Positions 35,730-48,156 of a stretch of 64,000 nt of DNA are shown piece after piece; within the stretch, counting starts at the first letter, position 1; each line of letters opens with the position of its first letter. The DNA lies in contig CAJQUW010001446.1 in the NCBI GenBank assembly GCA_907163375.1, forward strand, positions 248,001-312,000, in the 5' to 3' direction. Under the pieces are notes generated by a model. The model did no database searches and was not told where the DNA came from. It saw only the letters and a list, made by a program, of their open reading frames with translations. A program made the position numbers and the translations under genes. Source of the DNA: Prostheceraeus crozeri. Lineage: Eukaryota; Platyhelminthes; Polycladida; Euryleptidae.

Positions 35730-38367
35730 CCATTTTTGAATTATTCTGTGTGCATAGCAGACCTCGTTCTCTGTCTCTCCGTTTCATCGATTTATAACTG
35801 CAATTCTGAAGTGAGTTCTACATTCTTCAATTCACTACTTTCTATATTTTGGGAGTAGGAACATTACTAAGTTCTAAGAACACTATATGTTATATTATTA
35901 AGCAGCATTATTAACTTTCACAAATAATTGTAGCATTTTCAAAACCTGTAAAGCACACAAGCTTGTATGATGAAGTGTTTAAATAAAAATAAACATTTCC
36001 AAAGTGTGCTTCAAATTTATAAATAATACAAATGCTAATTTTGTTTTCAAAGTGATAGTCTGCAGACTATTTGCGAATTAAAAGTTGTTTAATCAAAGTC
36101 AGAAATGTTTATCTTTTTGAAACATCAGTTTCGTTTCTATGATGTTATTTCGAAATAAATTAATAATTTATCAGCTGATTTCAAATTTCAAGTCAATATG
36201 AAAGCAACCCTTTTCAAGGTAAATTTAACATTTCGACTTTCGGTTTCTATCTCAAAAATATTTTTCTGAGTTAAAAAATTAATTACTGTAGAATTACTTT
36301 CCAATATTTATGCAACAGTTACTTAAATGAGTTCACATTTCCTAACAGACAAAATAATAACAAACGTTTTTTCATGACCTACAGAAATTGTTCGTCATGC
36401 AAGCATCGCACGTCAGCGCTTAATCTTTCACTTTTGTGAAACATGTAACCAACCTGTGAGACATGCGAGCAAGAGTGAACACAAGGAGTGTACATTCAAG
36501 TAGGGCTGCACCTATGTGTATTGTCTTACATGTAGGACCTACATGCGAAGCACGGAAATTGGAAATGATGACAAGTCCAAGGCTTTCATCAATAAACATG
36601 CATCCTGTGCGCAGGAAAATGGTAGGGGTGGTCGAAACTTAACCTCGAAAGATGAGAAAAGTAAATTGGCGAGACTGTTCGCGAAGGAGGATAGGGCTGT
36701 AGAGGGAGTTCCCAGTCAATGTGCCGAACCCACAAAACCCCCTACAAAGCCCCCCAGAAAAAGAAAACCCAAGTTCAAGTCAAGAGCATTCATTGATAGT
36801 GACTCTTCATCAAGTGATCTAGAGGTGAGTGCCGATAACTGTACATGCTAGATTTAAAATAAAAATGATTAATGTTAGGAACATTTGTTTCGTTATGTAT
36901 GAACTAAATTTAACTTTTCAAAAACATTTCAGTGTGAGAGGCCTCCAGCGAAGAAGAAGACAAAGGTTGTCAAACAGTTGCCTCAAATGAAAAATGTAAG
37001 TATCGTATTGATAAAAATTAATCACCCTCGATGTAAAATAATGCGTTAATTCTCTTTGCAGCTGTTCAAAATTCTACCACCGGTGCCCAAGCTGAGTGCG
37101 GTAGAAGAGCCAAGTACCCCACGTCCCGTAAGTACAGTTGTTATAGTCGCTATTATAAGTCCCTCTCACCACTTGCTAATGTATCATACATCATCCATTT
37201 GCTCAATTATCATTCTATCTTTTTCTACCGCTTCAGGTAATGCGATCCATATCCCTGAAAAAAAACCAGGGCTAGTAGCATCGCCTCAACGCCGGCTACA
37301 ACCACGTCAGTTGAGGACAGCGAAGAGCGTCCGTATACGATGCGGGAGTCCTCATCGGATGAGAGTAGCGAGACGTCTACTACGTCATCGGCGACGTCGT
37401 CACCCACATCATCTTCTGATGAGGATGACACAAGACGCTCTCTTGTAAGTATCGAACTTAGCAATAACTACATAACATAATTATTAACTAAATCTCATGA
37501 TTTCTCTTGATAAATGTGGTTCAAAAATTATAGCAGTGATATCTATTTTCAGAATAATTCGATTCGAGACAATCTGTCATGTATGACTCCTGAGGCACGA
37601 TTTTTACAAATTTTGTTAGACCTGCATTGCTCTATCCTCATTATAAGGACATATAGATAGTAAACAATTATTTCTTCTCATTTCAGGATGTGATTGATTT
37701 TACATCACAGGAGGAGATATCCTTCTCGCGGATCCGGGCGTCGCCAAACTGCAGCGCTCGGCTTCCATTTACGCCGATCCTCGAACATCGAGGAGTTCTC
37801 ACACCACCACGAGCTCCTTCTCCAGCTCCAGTTCCAACTCCTACTACGACATCTGTTCCTGCTCCTGCTCCGGTTCATTTTTCTAATCCTGCTCCTGCTC
37901 CCGGTCCGGTCCCTGCTTCTGCTCCCGCTCCAGTCTTTTTTCCTGATCCTGCTCCTACTCCCGATCCGGTCACTGTTCCTGCTCCCGCTCCAGCACCTTT
38001 ACCTCTGCGGGAATACAATGTAGACCTGGATGAAACGTTCGAAGGTGATGAGCGACTGGAGGAGAAGCTGAAATTATGTCAGCAACGACTGCGGATGGCT
38101 GAGCAGCGGGAGAGCAAGCTCAGGGAGGAAAATAGGGCTCTGATTGTGTCTGTTCGGAATTTGACACAGTCGAACTTGCTATTATCCTCTTCTGTGGCCC
38201 GAGGTAATCGTCAATTTGAGCGCGAGACGCTTATGCACGTAGTGTATCGTGACGGTGTCATTTCACGAGTAAGACTAACTCGCATGGAGGACACGTCCGA
38301 CTGTCGCGAGCAGTGTCATCATTTGAAACTCTCACACAGTGACATGGTGAAGTGTCAAAAATTGTAG
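35730..38367 (+). pseudogene. Spliced gene: cysteine-rich N-terminus, acidic Ser-rich, Pro-Ala repeats, coiled coil
   Basis: Exons supported by good splice sites are 36383-36824, 36933-36995, 37062-37127, 37237-37444 and 37687-38367, with every junction between them in phase 0. The first encodes HFCETCNQPVRHASKS, then YCLTCRTYM and KHASC, a set of paired cysteines and histidines suggesting a zinc-binding domain. It then turns basic (PPRKRKPKFKSRAF). Exon 4 encodes an acidic Ser/Thr-rich stretch. The last exon has about 70 residues of P-A-P-A and P-D-P-A-P repeats, then a coiled coil (RLEEKLKLCQQRLRMAEQRE) and a Cys/His-bearing tail. It ends 180 bases before the polymerase gene, with matching TATA type, so it may belong to the Polinton. 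It is not cleanly open and looks broken. I do not recognise the family. Confidence 0.6.
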
Positions 38368-38495
38368 ATTTCTTTTACTTTGACTTTTTGACTTAATGGA
38401 AAAAGAAATTATTACAAGTCATGTCTTCTTATTTCATCGTAAATTGGAACAAATGTCATTGGCTAGTAATCGTTGTGACGTCATAGGACGATGAA

Positions 38496-38508
38496 ATATA
38501 TATATATA
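38496..38508 (+). promoter_or_regulatory. TATA-like box before the Polinton polymerase gene
   Basis: ATATATATATATAG sits about 40 bases before the first ATG of the polymerase region. A palindromic TGACGTCA (CRE/ATF-type site) is about 20 bases further upstream, at about 38475-38482. Confidence 0.45.
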
Positions 38509-41500
38509 GTCTGCAAAAATTATAATCCTCACCACTTTAATAAACATGGTTGTCTGTTCTAAATGTGGAAAAACGTTTACTCTAAATGGTAATTTGCAAC
38601 GCCATGAAAAGTTTTGTAAGTTAGGAAGAACTTATCATTGTAGGAAGTGACCATATGAAACGAAACGGTAGGATAATCTAAAGCGACACAATCTAGTCTG
38701 TGATAAGCAACCAAGTAATTGTAATTTAAATTCAAATCTTCGAAGTATGTCAGCTAATGATAGTCAAATACCCGAATCTAGTACAGCTGAATCAACGTCT
38801 AGACATATACCAATCAGCGCTTCAAATAATAGTTTGGTCTTTATGCAATGTTGCTCTCGCTGTGGCAAAACGTATAATTCTATAAGCAAATTCCGTCAGC
38901 ATATGAATATGGATAATACAAATAGTGAGATGAATATTCAAAATAATCATGGAACTGTAAGTCTCAGCGAAAGCGCGCTCAACGGTCATGCTCGTGTATA
39001 CGACATCACCCCATCAGCACATACAGTAGATATAACTTCCTTTTTATTAAGTATGCGATCTATATTAGAGAACTTAGTGTCAAACCTTCTAAAATTTTCA
39101 ACTACGTGGTCGTCTGGTAGCACAAATTCGTTATGTGCGATCAAATCCTCAGGAAGATGAAACGTTTCTCGCACACTTTACTTCATCATCCACAAACTAT
39201 ATTTATGACTATGACACATGGTTCCAAGATAACTTAAACAGTCTCTCAAGTCATATTGAAGCTTCTGCAAATAAGGGTAGCAATTGGCTTATAGATGAAA
39301 TACTAAATATAGAATTCAATGTTATTACTAGTCCATTACTTTCTGGTGGAGAAGTATTTAATCTACCAAAGAGTCTGAAAGATCCGAAGGCTGTAATTAA
39401 TGTACATTCAAATGCAAGTGACTGTTTCCTATATTCAGTTCTATCAATGCTACATTACAATGATGTAGCATATTCTAGGAATGAGATAAAATCATATAGT
39501 AAATGGACATCTGAACTAAATATGAATGACATCTCTACACCCGTATCAATTAGAGATATTCCTAAGTTTGAGAAAAATAATGACATTGAAATCAACATTC
39601 ACCTTTACGAAAAAGGACTGAAAGATGTTCGATATAGCAGCAACTTTATTGGTAAACGAACTGGGAACATACTATTAATTATAAACAATGAACGTGCACA
39701 CTATTGTGGAATCAGAAAACTATCAAGATTATATTGAAAAATAAATAGAAGATACAAACATTTCTGCAATCGATTCGTTTACATATAAGACAACTTTGGG
39801 GCGACATTATCAATTTTGTGTTCGTGGAAAGGCACAAATAGAAAGAATGCCTAAACAACTAGAGGTAAGCACAAGTAGCATGGAATATCAATTAAGTCCT
39901 CCTTTAGTCTTTTATGCAGATATAGAGTGCTACATCGACAATAAAGTACACAAACCGACAGCAGTTGGTGTTTATCATGTTTGGCACAAAGCTCTCCAGT
40001 CCAGATTTGAAAACAAATATTATGTCTTCAAAGGAGAGAATTGTATTATGGACTTCTTGGATCACATAGAAAATATAGCTGAAAACTTATATGAAAATCA
40101 GCGTGCAATAAGCCGGGAACCAATGTCTCTTTCTTCTGATGAGGAAGAAAAACATAAAAATATAAAAAATTGTAATAAATGCAAAGCTGCGTTTAGTGAT
40201 GATTGCATAAAAGTAAGAGATCACGACCATTTAACAGGAAGATATAGACAAACAATATGCAGTAAATGCAATCTTCGATTAAAACTAAATAGGCGGGAAC
40301 TGCCCATCTTCTTCCTCAATTTTAAGAATTATGATAGTCATATCGTTTGTTATAAAGCAATTGGAAAGAAGAAGTCATGGAAATTGGAAGTAGTAGCAGC
40401 AACAGCTGAAAAGTATATAACTCTATCCGCCAGCGTCCTGTGAACGAATACAAAGGAAAAACAATCTACTTCAAGTTAAAATTCTTAGATTCTTATCAAT
40501 TTTTAAGTGCATCATTGAGTGAGTTAGCAAGAGGATTGCAAGTTTATGAACATGTAGAAAAACTGAGAAATGAATTTGTCCTGCTAACACATGATATTCT
40601 TTATCAAAAGGGAGTGTTTCCCTACCGTTATTTCAAAAGTCTAATATTTTTGAAGTTTTTAGGTCACTAAGCCAAAGTGAAGATGAAGTAGATCCTGTAC
40701 ATTTCATTAGCGTTCCGCATCTTAGCTTTACTTTAGCTTTAAATTTGACATCTAATGATCCTCCACACTACATACAAGATGAAAGTATGTATAATCTCTT
40801 CGAAAGGGGAATAAGGGCTGGAATAACTTTTACGAACATTCACAGAGTACGTGCACGCATTTCGGAATTACAAAATAACACAAATGAAAGTCGTCACTTG
40901 TGTTACATTGATGTCAATAACTTTTGCGGTTCTTCGCTCAGTAAGAGTCTACCACATTTAAATTTTAAATGGTTGAATGAAAGTGAAGTAAGCTATTTTT
41001 TAAACGAAGAAAATATTCAAGCTATTGATGATGATGGTGAAATTGGTTATATTTTTGATTTGAACTTAGAATATCCTGCAAACATACATGATGACACTGC
41101 CGATTTCCCATTAGCGCCAGAGATGCAGACCCTAGAGCAAAATATGTTCTCAACTTATATGAAGGATTTACATAGGAAAATAAGACCAGACACTAAATTC
41201 AGTTCAGCTAAAAAATTCTTGCTTCATCAATTCAATAGGGAAAATTATGTTGTACACTATTCAATATTAAAATTTTATTTATCCATGTGTATGAAAATCA
41301 CAAAAATTCACAGCGGTATAAAGTTCACACAAAAGCCATGGTTGAGAACGCACATTGATATGAATTCACAAAAGAGAGCTCAATCAAGTACTAACTTTGA
41401 CAAGTCATTTTATAAGTTGAAAAGTAATTCTTTATATGGTAAAGCAATGGAAAATGTAAGACGAAGGAGAAAATTCAAATTAGTAAACAGCGTGGAACAA

Positions 41501-41959
41501 TGTCGAAAACTATCAAATCATCCTCTTTATGTACAGCATAAGATATTTGATGAAGATCTAGTTGGTATGGAAATGCATAAACCTTCAATAATGTTGAATA
41601 AATTGATTTATGTTGGTCAGGCAGTACTTGACTATAGCAAATTGGAAATGTACCAGTTATACTACAATGATTTGAAAAGATGTCCACTGATAAATAGAAC
41701 GCGGCTTTGTGGAGGTGATACCGACAGTTTTTTCCTATGTTTGTACACCTCACCATCTTTCCGCATGGAGGATGTACTGCTATATTTTGGTGAAAATTTT
41801 GACTCTTCAAACTATGACAGTCATCACCGACTATACTCAACTACAAACCGAGCCAGATTAGGTTGTTTTAAGGATGAGTGTGCGGGAAAGTTGCTTGAGG
41901 AAATGATCTTGCAAAAACCAAAAATGTATTCAATGAAATATCTAGATTCAACTTGTGAT

Positions 41960-42318
41960 TGTTGTTGTAGCGCAGGTTAAAAAGCAAAACAATCGAATAA
42001 CTTTAATTGTATTTGAGTCAGATGTATAGTTGGCAAAGATACAGACGTGATAACAGCACGTGATAAGTGGGTTGTGATTTGAATAGTTTCTGACACATTA
42101 CATTTATACCGAGAGGATGCATGTTCACTAAAACAACTTTTGCATTAGCCAATACAACACAGCGCTGCAGAATAAACTGACACTTCACGATACGATACAA
42201 TTATAGCGATATCAAACATGGGAAGTTACTTACTAACTTATTCAGTAGTACCAATGACTATGCCAACTTATACAGGGAACAAAAGAAAAGAATATTTGAG
42301 TGCCATCTACACTCAACA
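41960..42318 (-). repeat. Copia 3' LTR
   Basis: 359 bases, starting TGTTGAGTGTAGATGG and ending CTACAACAACA on the minus strand. It has TG...CA ends. Confidence 0.95.
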
Positions 42319-42331
42319 CTCCTTCTCACTC
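42319..42331 (-). other. Copia polypurine tract
   Basis: GAGTGAGAAGGAG on the minus strand directly abuts the 3' LTR, the position of the plus-strand primer. Confidence 0.85.
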
Positions 42332-42349
42332 AAAATATGAATTATACTT

Positions 42350-45300
42350 ATATTTCATTAATTGTACAAAGACCAAGAGAATTACGCAATCTCAAAAAGG
42401 TGTCTTTTGGAAGTGGCTTTGTAAAAATGTCTGCTGTCATTTCTTGCGACGAACAGTACTCAAGTTTTATTACACGATTTTCAATACAATCACGAGTGTA
42501 ATGATACCTCAAAGCAATGTGCTTTACTTTAGGATTTTCACCAGGACTTGCCAAAGAAATGGCGATCGCTGCTTTATTGTCTTCATAGACAATCGTAGGT
42601 TCCGTTTGAGGACAATTAAGGTCAGTAAATAAACGACGAGTCCACACTATCTTCTTCGCAGCTTCACACAATGAAGCGTATTCTGCCTCAGCAGTAGAAA
42701 GAGCGGTAATAGACTGTTTTTGACACAACCAAGAAATTGGACATTTACCATTAAACAAAGATGGCCAGAAGTGGACTTGCGATCTTGCAAATCACCGGCA
42801 AAGTCGGCGTCACAAAAAACAACAATAATATTGCCAATACACTCCTTCTCAAACTTGATTCCAAGTTTTAAAGTACCTTTCAGGTAGGACAAGACACGTT
42901 TCACAGCTTTCCAATGAACTTCACTGGGATCTTTAGAAAACTGAGCCAACTTGTGAACAGCAAAACACAAATCAGGTCTAGTAAAATTACTCAAATACAA
43001 AAGACAACCGATTGCTGACTGGTAAATAAAAGGATCAAATTCCTTGTCACCTTCAGTGCGCTTTACAAGTACACTACCCGCTTCCATGGGAGTAGAAACG
43101 GGAAAAGAATCATCCATGCGAAACTTTTTCACAACGTTTTCAGCGTATCTATCTTGCACAAGTAAAATAGAATTTGGGTGATGCACAATACGCACTCCGA
43201 GAAAATATCGCAAAGGCCCAATATACTTAACATCAAAACGGTCAAGAAATAATTTATGTGCATGTTTGATAACATTTTCGGACGTTGCTGCTAAAATCAT
43301 GTCGTCAACATAAACAGCCAACATAACACGTTCGCTATCAATGATACCTTCATAAACGCAAGGATCATTCTCAGAGCAGTTCAGTCCCATATCCAGTAAC
43401 TGATCTTTCAAAACAAAATTCCAACACCTTGGAGACTGTTTCAACCCATACAACGAACAACTCAATTTGCACACAAGATTTTCTTTTCCCTCGACAATGT
43501 AACCCTCAGGTTGTTTCATAAATATTGTCTCATCTAACTTGCCATTAAGAAACGCAGTTTCAACATCAAATTGGTGCAATAACATCCCACGATTTACGGC
43601 AATAGAAATTAAACATCTAATGCTGTCATGACGTGCAACAGGAGCAAAGGTCTCTAAATAATCAGTTCCGTATTTCTGAGAAAAACCTTTAGCAACAAGT
43701 CTAGCCTTAAAACGACAAGCTTCACCAGATTCGTCTGTCTTCGTTCTAAAAACCCAACGATTACTAACAACATTTCGTCCTGCAGGCAATTCACACAAAG
43801 TCCAAGCATTGTGACGCATTAGTGAATTATATTCTTTATCAGTTGCATCTTTCCACTTATTTTTAAGTTGAGAATTCATAGCATCCTCCCATGACTTAGG
43901 GTCATCAACACAAAATTCTTCGGCAGAGAACGCATCAAAACCATAGCGTTCTGGAGGAATAGAAAAAGTGGAACGAGCCGAGCGCCGGGTTTCTGTGGCA
44001 GACTCGGGTACATCAGGACCGCTCAGCATCTCAGAATTAATTTCAGAACTTTCAAGCGTTGGCTCACTGTCTCGAGTATCAGATATTACTCGAAAAATGC
44101 CAGGATCAGTGTCAACAGGGTCTGTACTAGATTCAGTCAACCGCCTTGCGGGAAATTTCACACGACCCATTGTGACCTCATCGAACACCACATCACGGCG
44201 TTCAATAATCTTTTGGCGTTCAACATGCCATAAACGATAGCCTTTCGAGGCCGGGCTGTAACCCAAAAATATACATTGATCTGCCTTAGCATCAAACTTA
44301 CGCCGCTGATTAGATGGGATGTGAGCAAAGGCTACACATCCAAAAACACGCAAATGACGAACAGACGGCCTACGACCAAAAAATGCTTCGTAAGGGGTCA
44401 TACCAGTACTTAATGCACGAGTTGGGCATCTATTTCGTACATAACAGGCAGTACAAACTGCCTCCGCCCAAAAAGACTTTGGTAAATTACATGCACAGAG
44501 TAGGGTTCTCGCTCGTTCAACTAGGGTGCGATTCATGCGCTCAGCTTCGCCATTTTGTGGTTTTGCCTCAGGAATAGCTAACTCACGACGAATTCCTCGT
44601 TCTTCTAGAAAAGAAGAAAATTCACGAGACAAAAATTCGCCACCGCAATCTGACCTCAATGCCTTTACTTTTCTCTCCTTCTGAGTCTATAACTCAGTCA
44701 CGAGCTTTTTGAAGGCTGAAAAACTGTCAGACTTATTTGCTAAAAAACGCACCCAACAATAACGAGTACAGTCGTCGACTATAACCATTACAAAACGACG
44801 ACCCCCAAGTGACGTTACTTCCATTGGACCCATCAGATCCACGTGTAACAAATCTAACAAACCATCAGCACGAGTACCAGATTCCTTTGGAAAGGGTAAC
44901 GTATGGCTTTTACCCTTAGCACAATCATCACAAAATGCTTTGTCGTTACGATCATCACTAATACTCAAATCACTTACAGCAGCACTAGTTAGTAAATTTC
45001 GCAATGATGACTGATTTATGTGCGCAAAACGTTTATGCCATGTTTCAAATGAGACTGAAAAACATTCGGTTTTCACATCATGTACAATAGAATCACAATT
45101 ATCAGCATCATTTAAGTAAACTTTCGAATGAAGTGAGCAATCAACTTTATACAATTTATCGAACAACTTTCCAGATAAAACAGTATTACCCGTTTTATTC
45201 AAAACTTTCATACCGCCACTATCAAACAAAATTGAGTAACCACGTTTTGTCGTTTGGGAAACTGACATTAACGTACATCGCAGTTCAGGTACATATAGAC

Positions 45301-46422
45301 AATTGACCAGTTTGATAATTTTGTCTTGACCATCATCAGTTTTAATAACCATTTTGACAGAACCTGAACCAACAGCTTTGAGCCGATCTTTATTTCCTAA
45401 CTGAACAAGATTACGAGAATCAACCTCAAGGGCTGATAATCATCATCAAAAGACTCAAAAACTGGTGACATATGTCTAGTAGCACCCGAATCTGCTAAAA
45501 CGGTAGAAAGATCACATTTCACATCAGGTGTGAATAAACACTCAGCAAGAAGAAAGGAAGAATCACTCTCATGCTGTACAGTGACCGCAGAATCGGGTTT
45601 TCTTCGAGGACACACACCCGCTCTGTGACCAAGTTCTTTGCACTTGAAACACCGCACAAATTTTGAATGATCACTGATACACTGCTGCGACGTCGAATTA
45701 CCGCGACGGTTCCAATTCGATCGTTGACGTTGATTGAATTTCACATTGAGCGCTTGACTATCATGATTGTCAGGAGCTGGAATTTTCTGCTTCGATGAAC
45801 CATTCATTCGATACCAATCAGCTGCTTTTTGCATCAGGAGAGACATGTTTAAGTCCTTACCAAGAACAAAGTTCATCATGTTCTTAAATTCTTTCCAAGA
45901 TGGTGGAAGCGAATTTAAAGTCTCGATGCACTGTTCCATCTCGTCGATGGGATTACCACTCATCGCATATTGTTGATACAGTCTCAGACGTTCCTTTAAC
46001 CACTTCTCCAGGTCAGTGCGATCCTTCAAAACAAGAGAATCAAGCTGCGCACGAACAGAAACGCGATGGCTGTGAGTCTGCGTTTGAAAATGAGTGACGA
46101 GATCAACCCATAACTTTCTAGGGTCATCAGGAAAACCATCCCACAAATAAAACAGTTCACCACTAATTCCAGTGACGAGAATCTTGATGGCTCTCTTCAC
46201 TTTATCGTTGAACGTAGAAATCTGTTTTTCTCTGACTCTGACATCAGCCGCATTTGACCCGTCAGCAAGAAGGGCAATGGGCAACGGCTTCTTCTCGGTA
46301 CCAGTGCCAACTACTTCCCATAAGTCGTCCGCCAATAGAAGGGCTTGCATATGCATTTTCCATCCTCGCCAAGACTCGAATCTGTCTTTGAGTAGGGGTA
46401 ATTTCGCCGATGTTGCCTCCAT
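42350..46422 (-). pseudogene. Copia gag-pol coding region
   Basis: In order on the minus strand are: gag with zinc knuckle CFKCKELGHRAGVC (about 45.6-46.4 kb); aspartic protease DSGATRHMSP (about 45.5 kb); and the integrase zinc region (WHKRFAHIN and CDDCAKGKSH) with core LLHVDLMGPMEV (about 44.2-45.1 kb). The reverse transcriptase follows, with FDVETAFLNGKLDE and LAVYVDDMILAA (about 42.9-43.8 kb), and the RNase H ends with ITALSTAEAEYASLCEAAKK (about 42.4-42.8 kb). This is the standard copia polyprotein, which makes virus-like particles and integrates the cDNA. It is broken about three times. Domain coordinates are approximate. Confidence 0.93.
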
Positions 46423-46551
46423 TACTACACTGAATCCACAGCTGGAGACACCAAGGTCACAACGACGAACGCGAGATAAAATTCAATGTCAGATGCACGA
46501 CGACAATAATGAGTTACAGTTATTCACAATAACACGCAGTTGAGACGTTTT

Positions 46552-46565
46552 CTGGGCCCATAACC
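46552..46565 (-). other. Copia primer-binding site (initiator tRNA-Met anticodon arm)
   Basis: GGTTATGGGCCCAG on the minus strand directly follows the 5' LTR. It is complementary to the anticodon arm of initiator methionine tRNA (CTGGGCCCATAACC, containing CAT), as in Drosophila copia, which uses a 5' half-tRNA as primer. Confidence 0.9.
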
Positions 46566-46924
46566 TGTTGTTGTAGCGCAGGTTAAAAAGCAAAACAATC
46601 GAATAACTTTAATTGTATTTGAGTCAGATGTATAGTTGGCAAAGATACAGACGTGATAACAGCACGTGATAAGTGGGTTGTGATTTGAATAGTTTCTGAC
46701 ACATTACATTTATACCGAGAGGATGCATGTTCACTAAAACAACTTTTGCATTAGCCAATACAACACAGCGCTGCAGAATAAACTGACACTTCACGATACG
46801 ATACAATTATAGCGATATCAAACATGGGAAGTTACTTACTAACTTATTCAGTAGTACCAATAACTATGTCAACTTATACAGGGAACAAAAGAAAAGAATA
46901 TTTGAGTGCCATCTACACTCAACA
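46566..46924 (-). repeat. Copia 5' LTR
   Basis: 359 bases, differing from the 3' LTR at two sites near the 5' end of the LTR on the minus strand. Confidence 0.95.
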
Positions 46925-47467
46925 GTGATAGCATCAAGCGGGTAAAAGGAGTGCAGAGAGCTGCAGTTAAAAAATTACATCGTAATGATTATAGGACTGT
47001 GTACTACAGTGAGAAAGATACAAGTGAGGAAATGACAATTATTAATTCTAAAAATCACGTAGTCACTACAAAATCATTTTAAAAAGCAAGGACCTTCACT
47101 TTGCGAGGATAAGCGCTGTTGGTTAAATAAAAATCTATCTCTACCATATGGACACTATAGTTTAGGAATTCCCATACCTTCAAAGAGAAGGAGATGCCTT
47201 CCTGCTACAGGTGACGTAGAAGTTTAAGAAATTTAATAAAATAAACTGACCAATCAGTACATTTCTGCGTAGTTAAGCATACTAATATATTGGTAGATTA
47301 AATAAAAAATGAAATTTCCACATTTTTCCGATGTGTAGAAATAATTGCTAAAACATAGGTAGTCCTACCATGAATTGAAGACGTAGCACTCAACATCATT
47401 CCGATATGTTGAAATGCAAAATAGCGAGCTTTATGCAAACAAATAAATTTCGTTTATATTTGAAAAC

Positions 47468-47896
47468 ATGCCTCATCACATTAGAACATGGAGATTAAAT
47501 GACTCACAAAGCATTTACATAACAAATTCTAAGAAAGTAGTCTTTCGTCACTTAATAACAAGTAGTGGTGGAAAACATCGTGGCGCTTGCATTAGCCTTG
47601 ACGCATTATCTTCACTGAAAGACTTCGCTGATCTGATTGACAACCATAAGAAACGGATGAAGACTCCGCTCGATCACAAGGTATGGATAAAGTGTGACTC
47701 TACCTTCAAGCTATACGTATGTTTACCAAAGAGAGAAGATATTGACTATCGATTTTTCCGTTTCAGTGACGTCACATGGAGAAAATTTACAAAAGAGATA
47801 CTACCACATGTGATTTCATTCATTAAGGATGGAGGACATCAAGCGGATGGAAGTCGTGAATCGCATGTTAACTACAAAAGTAAACTCAAAACTTAA
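47468..47896 (+). CDS. Polinton small protein, unrecognised (142 aa)
   Basis: Open frame of 142 codons starting ATG 21 bases after a TTATATTT box (MPHHIRTWRLNDSQSIYITN). It has two similar halves: each has a strand-rich part (SIYITNSKKVVFRH and FKLYVCLPKRE) followed by a helix-like part (ISLDALSSLKDFADLI and TWRKFTKEILPHVISFI). That pattern recalls PC4/p15-type single-strand DNA-binding folds, which would suit an element with its own polymerase, but the resemblance is weak and inferred. It stands between the polymerase and the convergence point, with the same strand as polymerase. Confidence 0.5.
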   Translation: MPHHIRTWRLNDSQSIYITNSKKVVFRHLITSSGGKHRGACISLDALSSLKDFADLIDNHKKRMKTPLDHKVWIKCDSTFKLYVCLPKREDIDYRFFRFSDVTWRKFTKEILPHVISFIKDGGHQADGSRESHVNYKSKLKT

Positions 47897-48153
47897 TCTT
47901 CAAGAAATCGAGCGGAACATTCCCAAATCGAAAGCAATGGTTATTAATAAAACACAAGATGAAGCCGACAACGAATCTACATCTGGGAAGACCCTCAATG
48001 TTAACATGGAGGATACAGAGGAAGGATAAATATGTGACCATCCTATTCTTTCCAAATGGAACAATCCAATGTGTTCGTGGCTTCACTGATGGTGATCTAC
48101 CATATTTACATTCTACGCTGGAAAATTTACTTCGAGACTCACTATCTGAATGA
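47829..48153 (+). pseudogene. Polinton small coding remnant
   Basis: Overlapping short open stretches after the 142-codon gene. The second half contains KYVTILFFPNGTIQCVRG then DLPYLHSTLENLLRDSL. The 'I-L-F-F-x-N-G-x-I-x-C-x-x-G' pattern is like one half of the TATA-binding-protein saddle. It does not read through as one frame, and gene limits are unclear. Confidence 0.4.
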
Positions 48154-48156
48154 AAA

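Larger units (their letters stand above)
41960..46924 (-). mobile_element. Ty1/copia LTR retrotransposon nested in the Polinton polymerase
   Basis: Full-length layout on the minus strand: 5' LTR 46924-46566, primer-binding site, gag, protease, integrase, reverse transcriptase, RNase H, polypurine tract, 3' LTR 42318-41960. The integrase-before-RT order defines Ty1/copia. The five-base duplication GTGAT flanks it (41955-41959 and 46925-46929). The two LTRs are both 359 bases and differ at two sites that I can see, so the insertion is young and far younger than the host Polinton. The internal region carries about three breaks. Confidence 0.96.
38546..47082 (+). pseudogene. polB: Polinton protein-primed DNA polymerase B, interrupted by a copia element
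   Basis: The region begins with C2H2-type finger motifs (CSKCGKTFTLNGNLQRH and later CCSRCGKTYNSISKFRQH). Then comes an OTU/cysteine-protease-like segment (NASDCFLYSVLSMLHYND, and a later RAHYCGIRKLSRLY). The polymerase part shows exonuclease motif VFYADIECY, an endonuclease VII-like zinc block (CNKCKAAF, VRDHDHLTGRYRQTICSKCN), exonuclease motif NFKNYDSH, polymerase motif A (YIDVNNFCGSSLS), motif B (KLKSNSLYGKAMEN) and motif C (GGDTDSFFL). It would replicate the element with a protein primer. The copia insertion splits the gene after the palm motifs, and coding remains resume beyond it. The gene is an old fossil with roughly half a dozen breaks besides the insertion. Confidence 0.92.

Noticed and set aside
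34400-38500. Left terminal inverted repeat of the Polinton
   Set aside because: I compared the right flank (57.7-58.4 kb) by eye with this region in inverted orientation and saw no convincing match. A computed alignment would be needed.
42018-42200. A 60-codon frame on the minus strand, also present at 46624-46806
   Set aside because: It lies in the copia LTR and is duplicated only because the LTR is; LTRs are non-coding.
43968-44577. Plus-strand frames of about 90 codons within the copia element
   Set aside because: They are antisense to the integrase-RT region.
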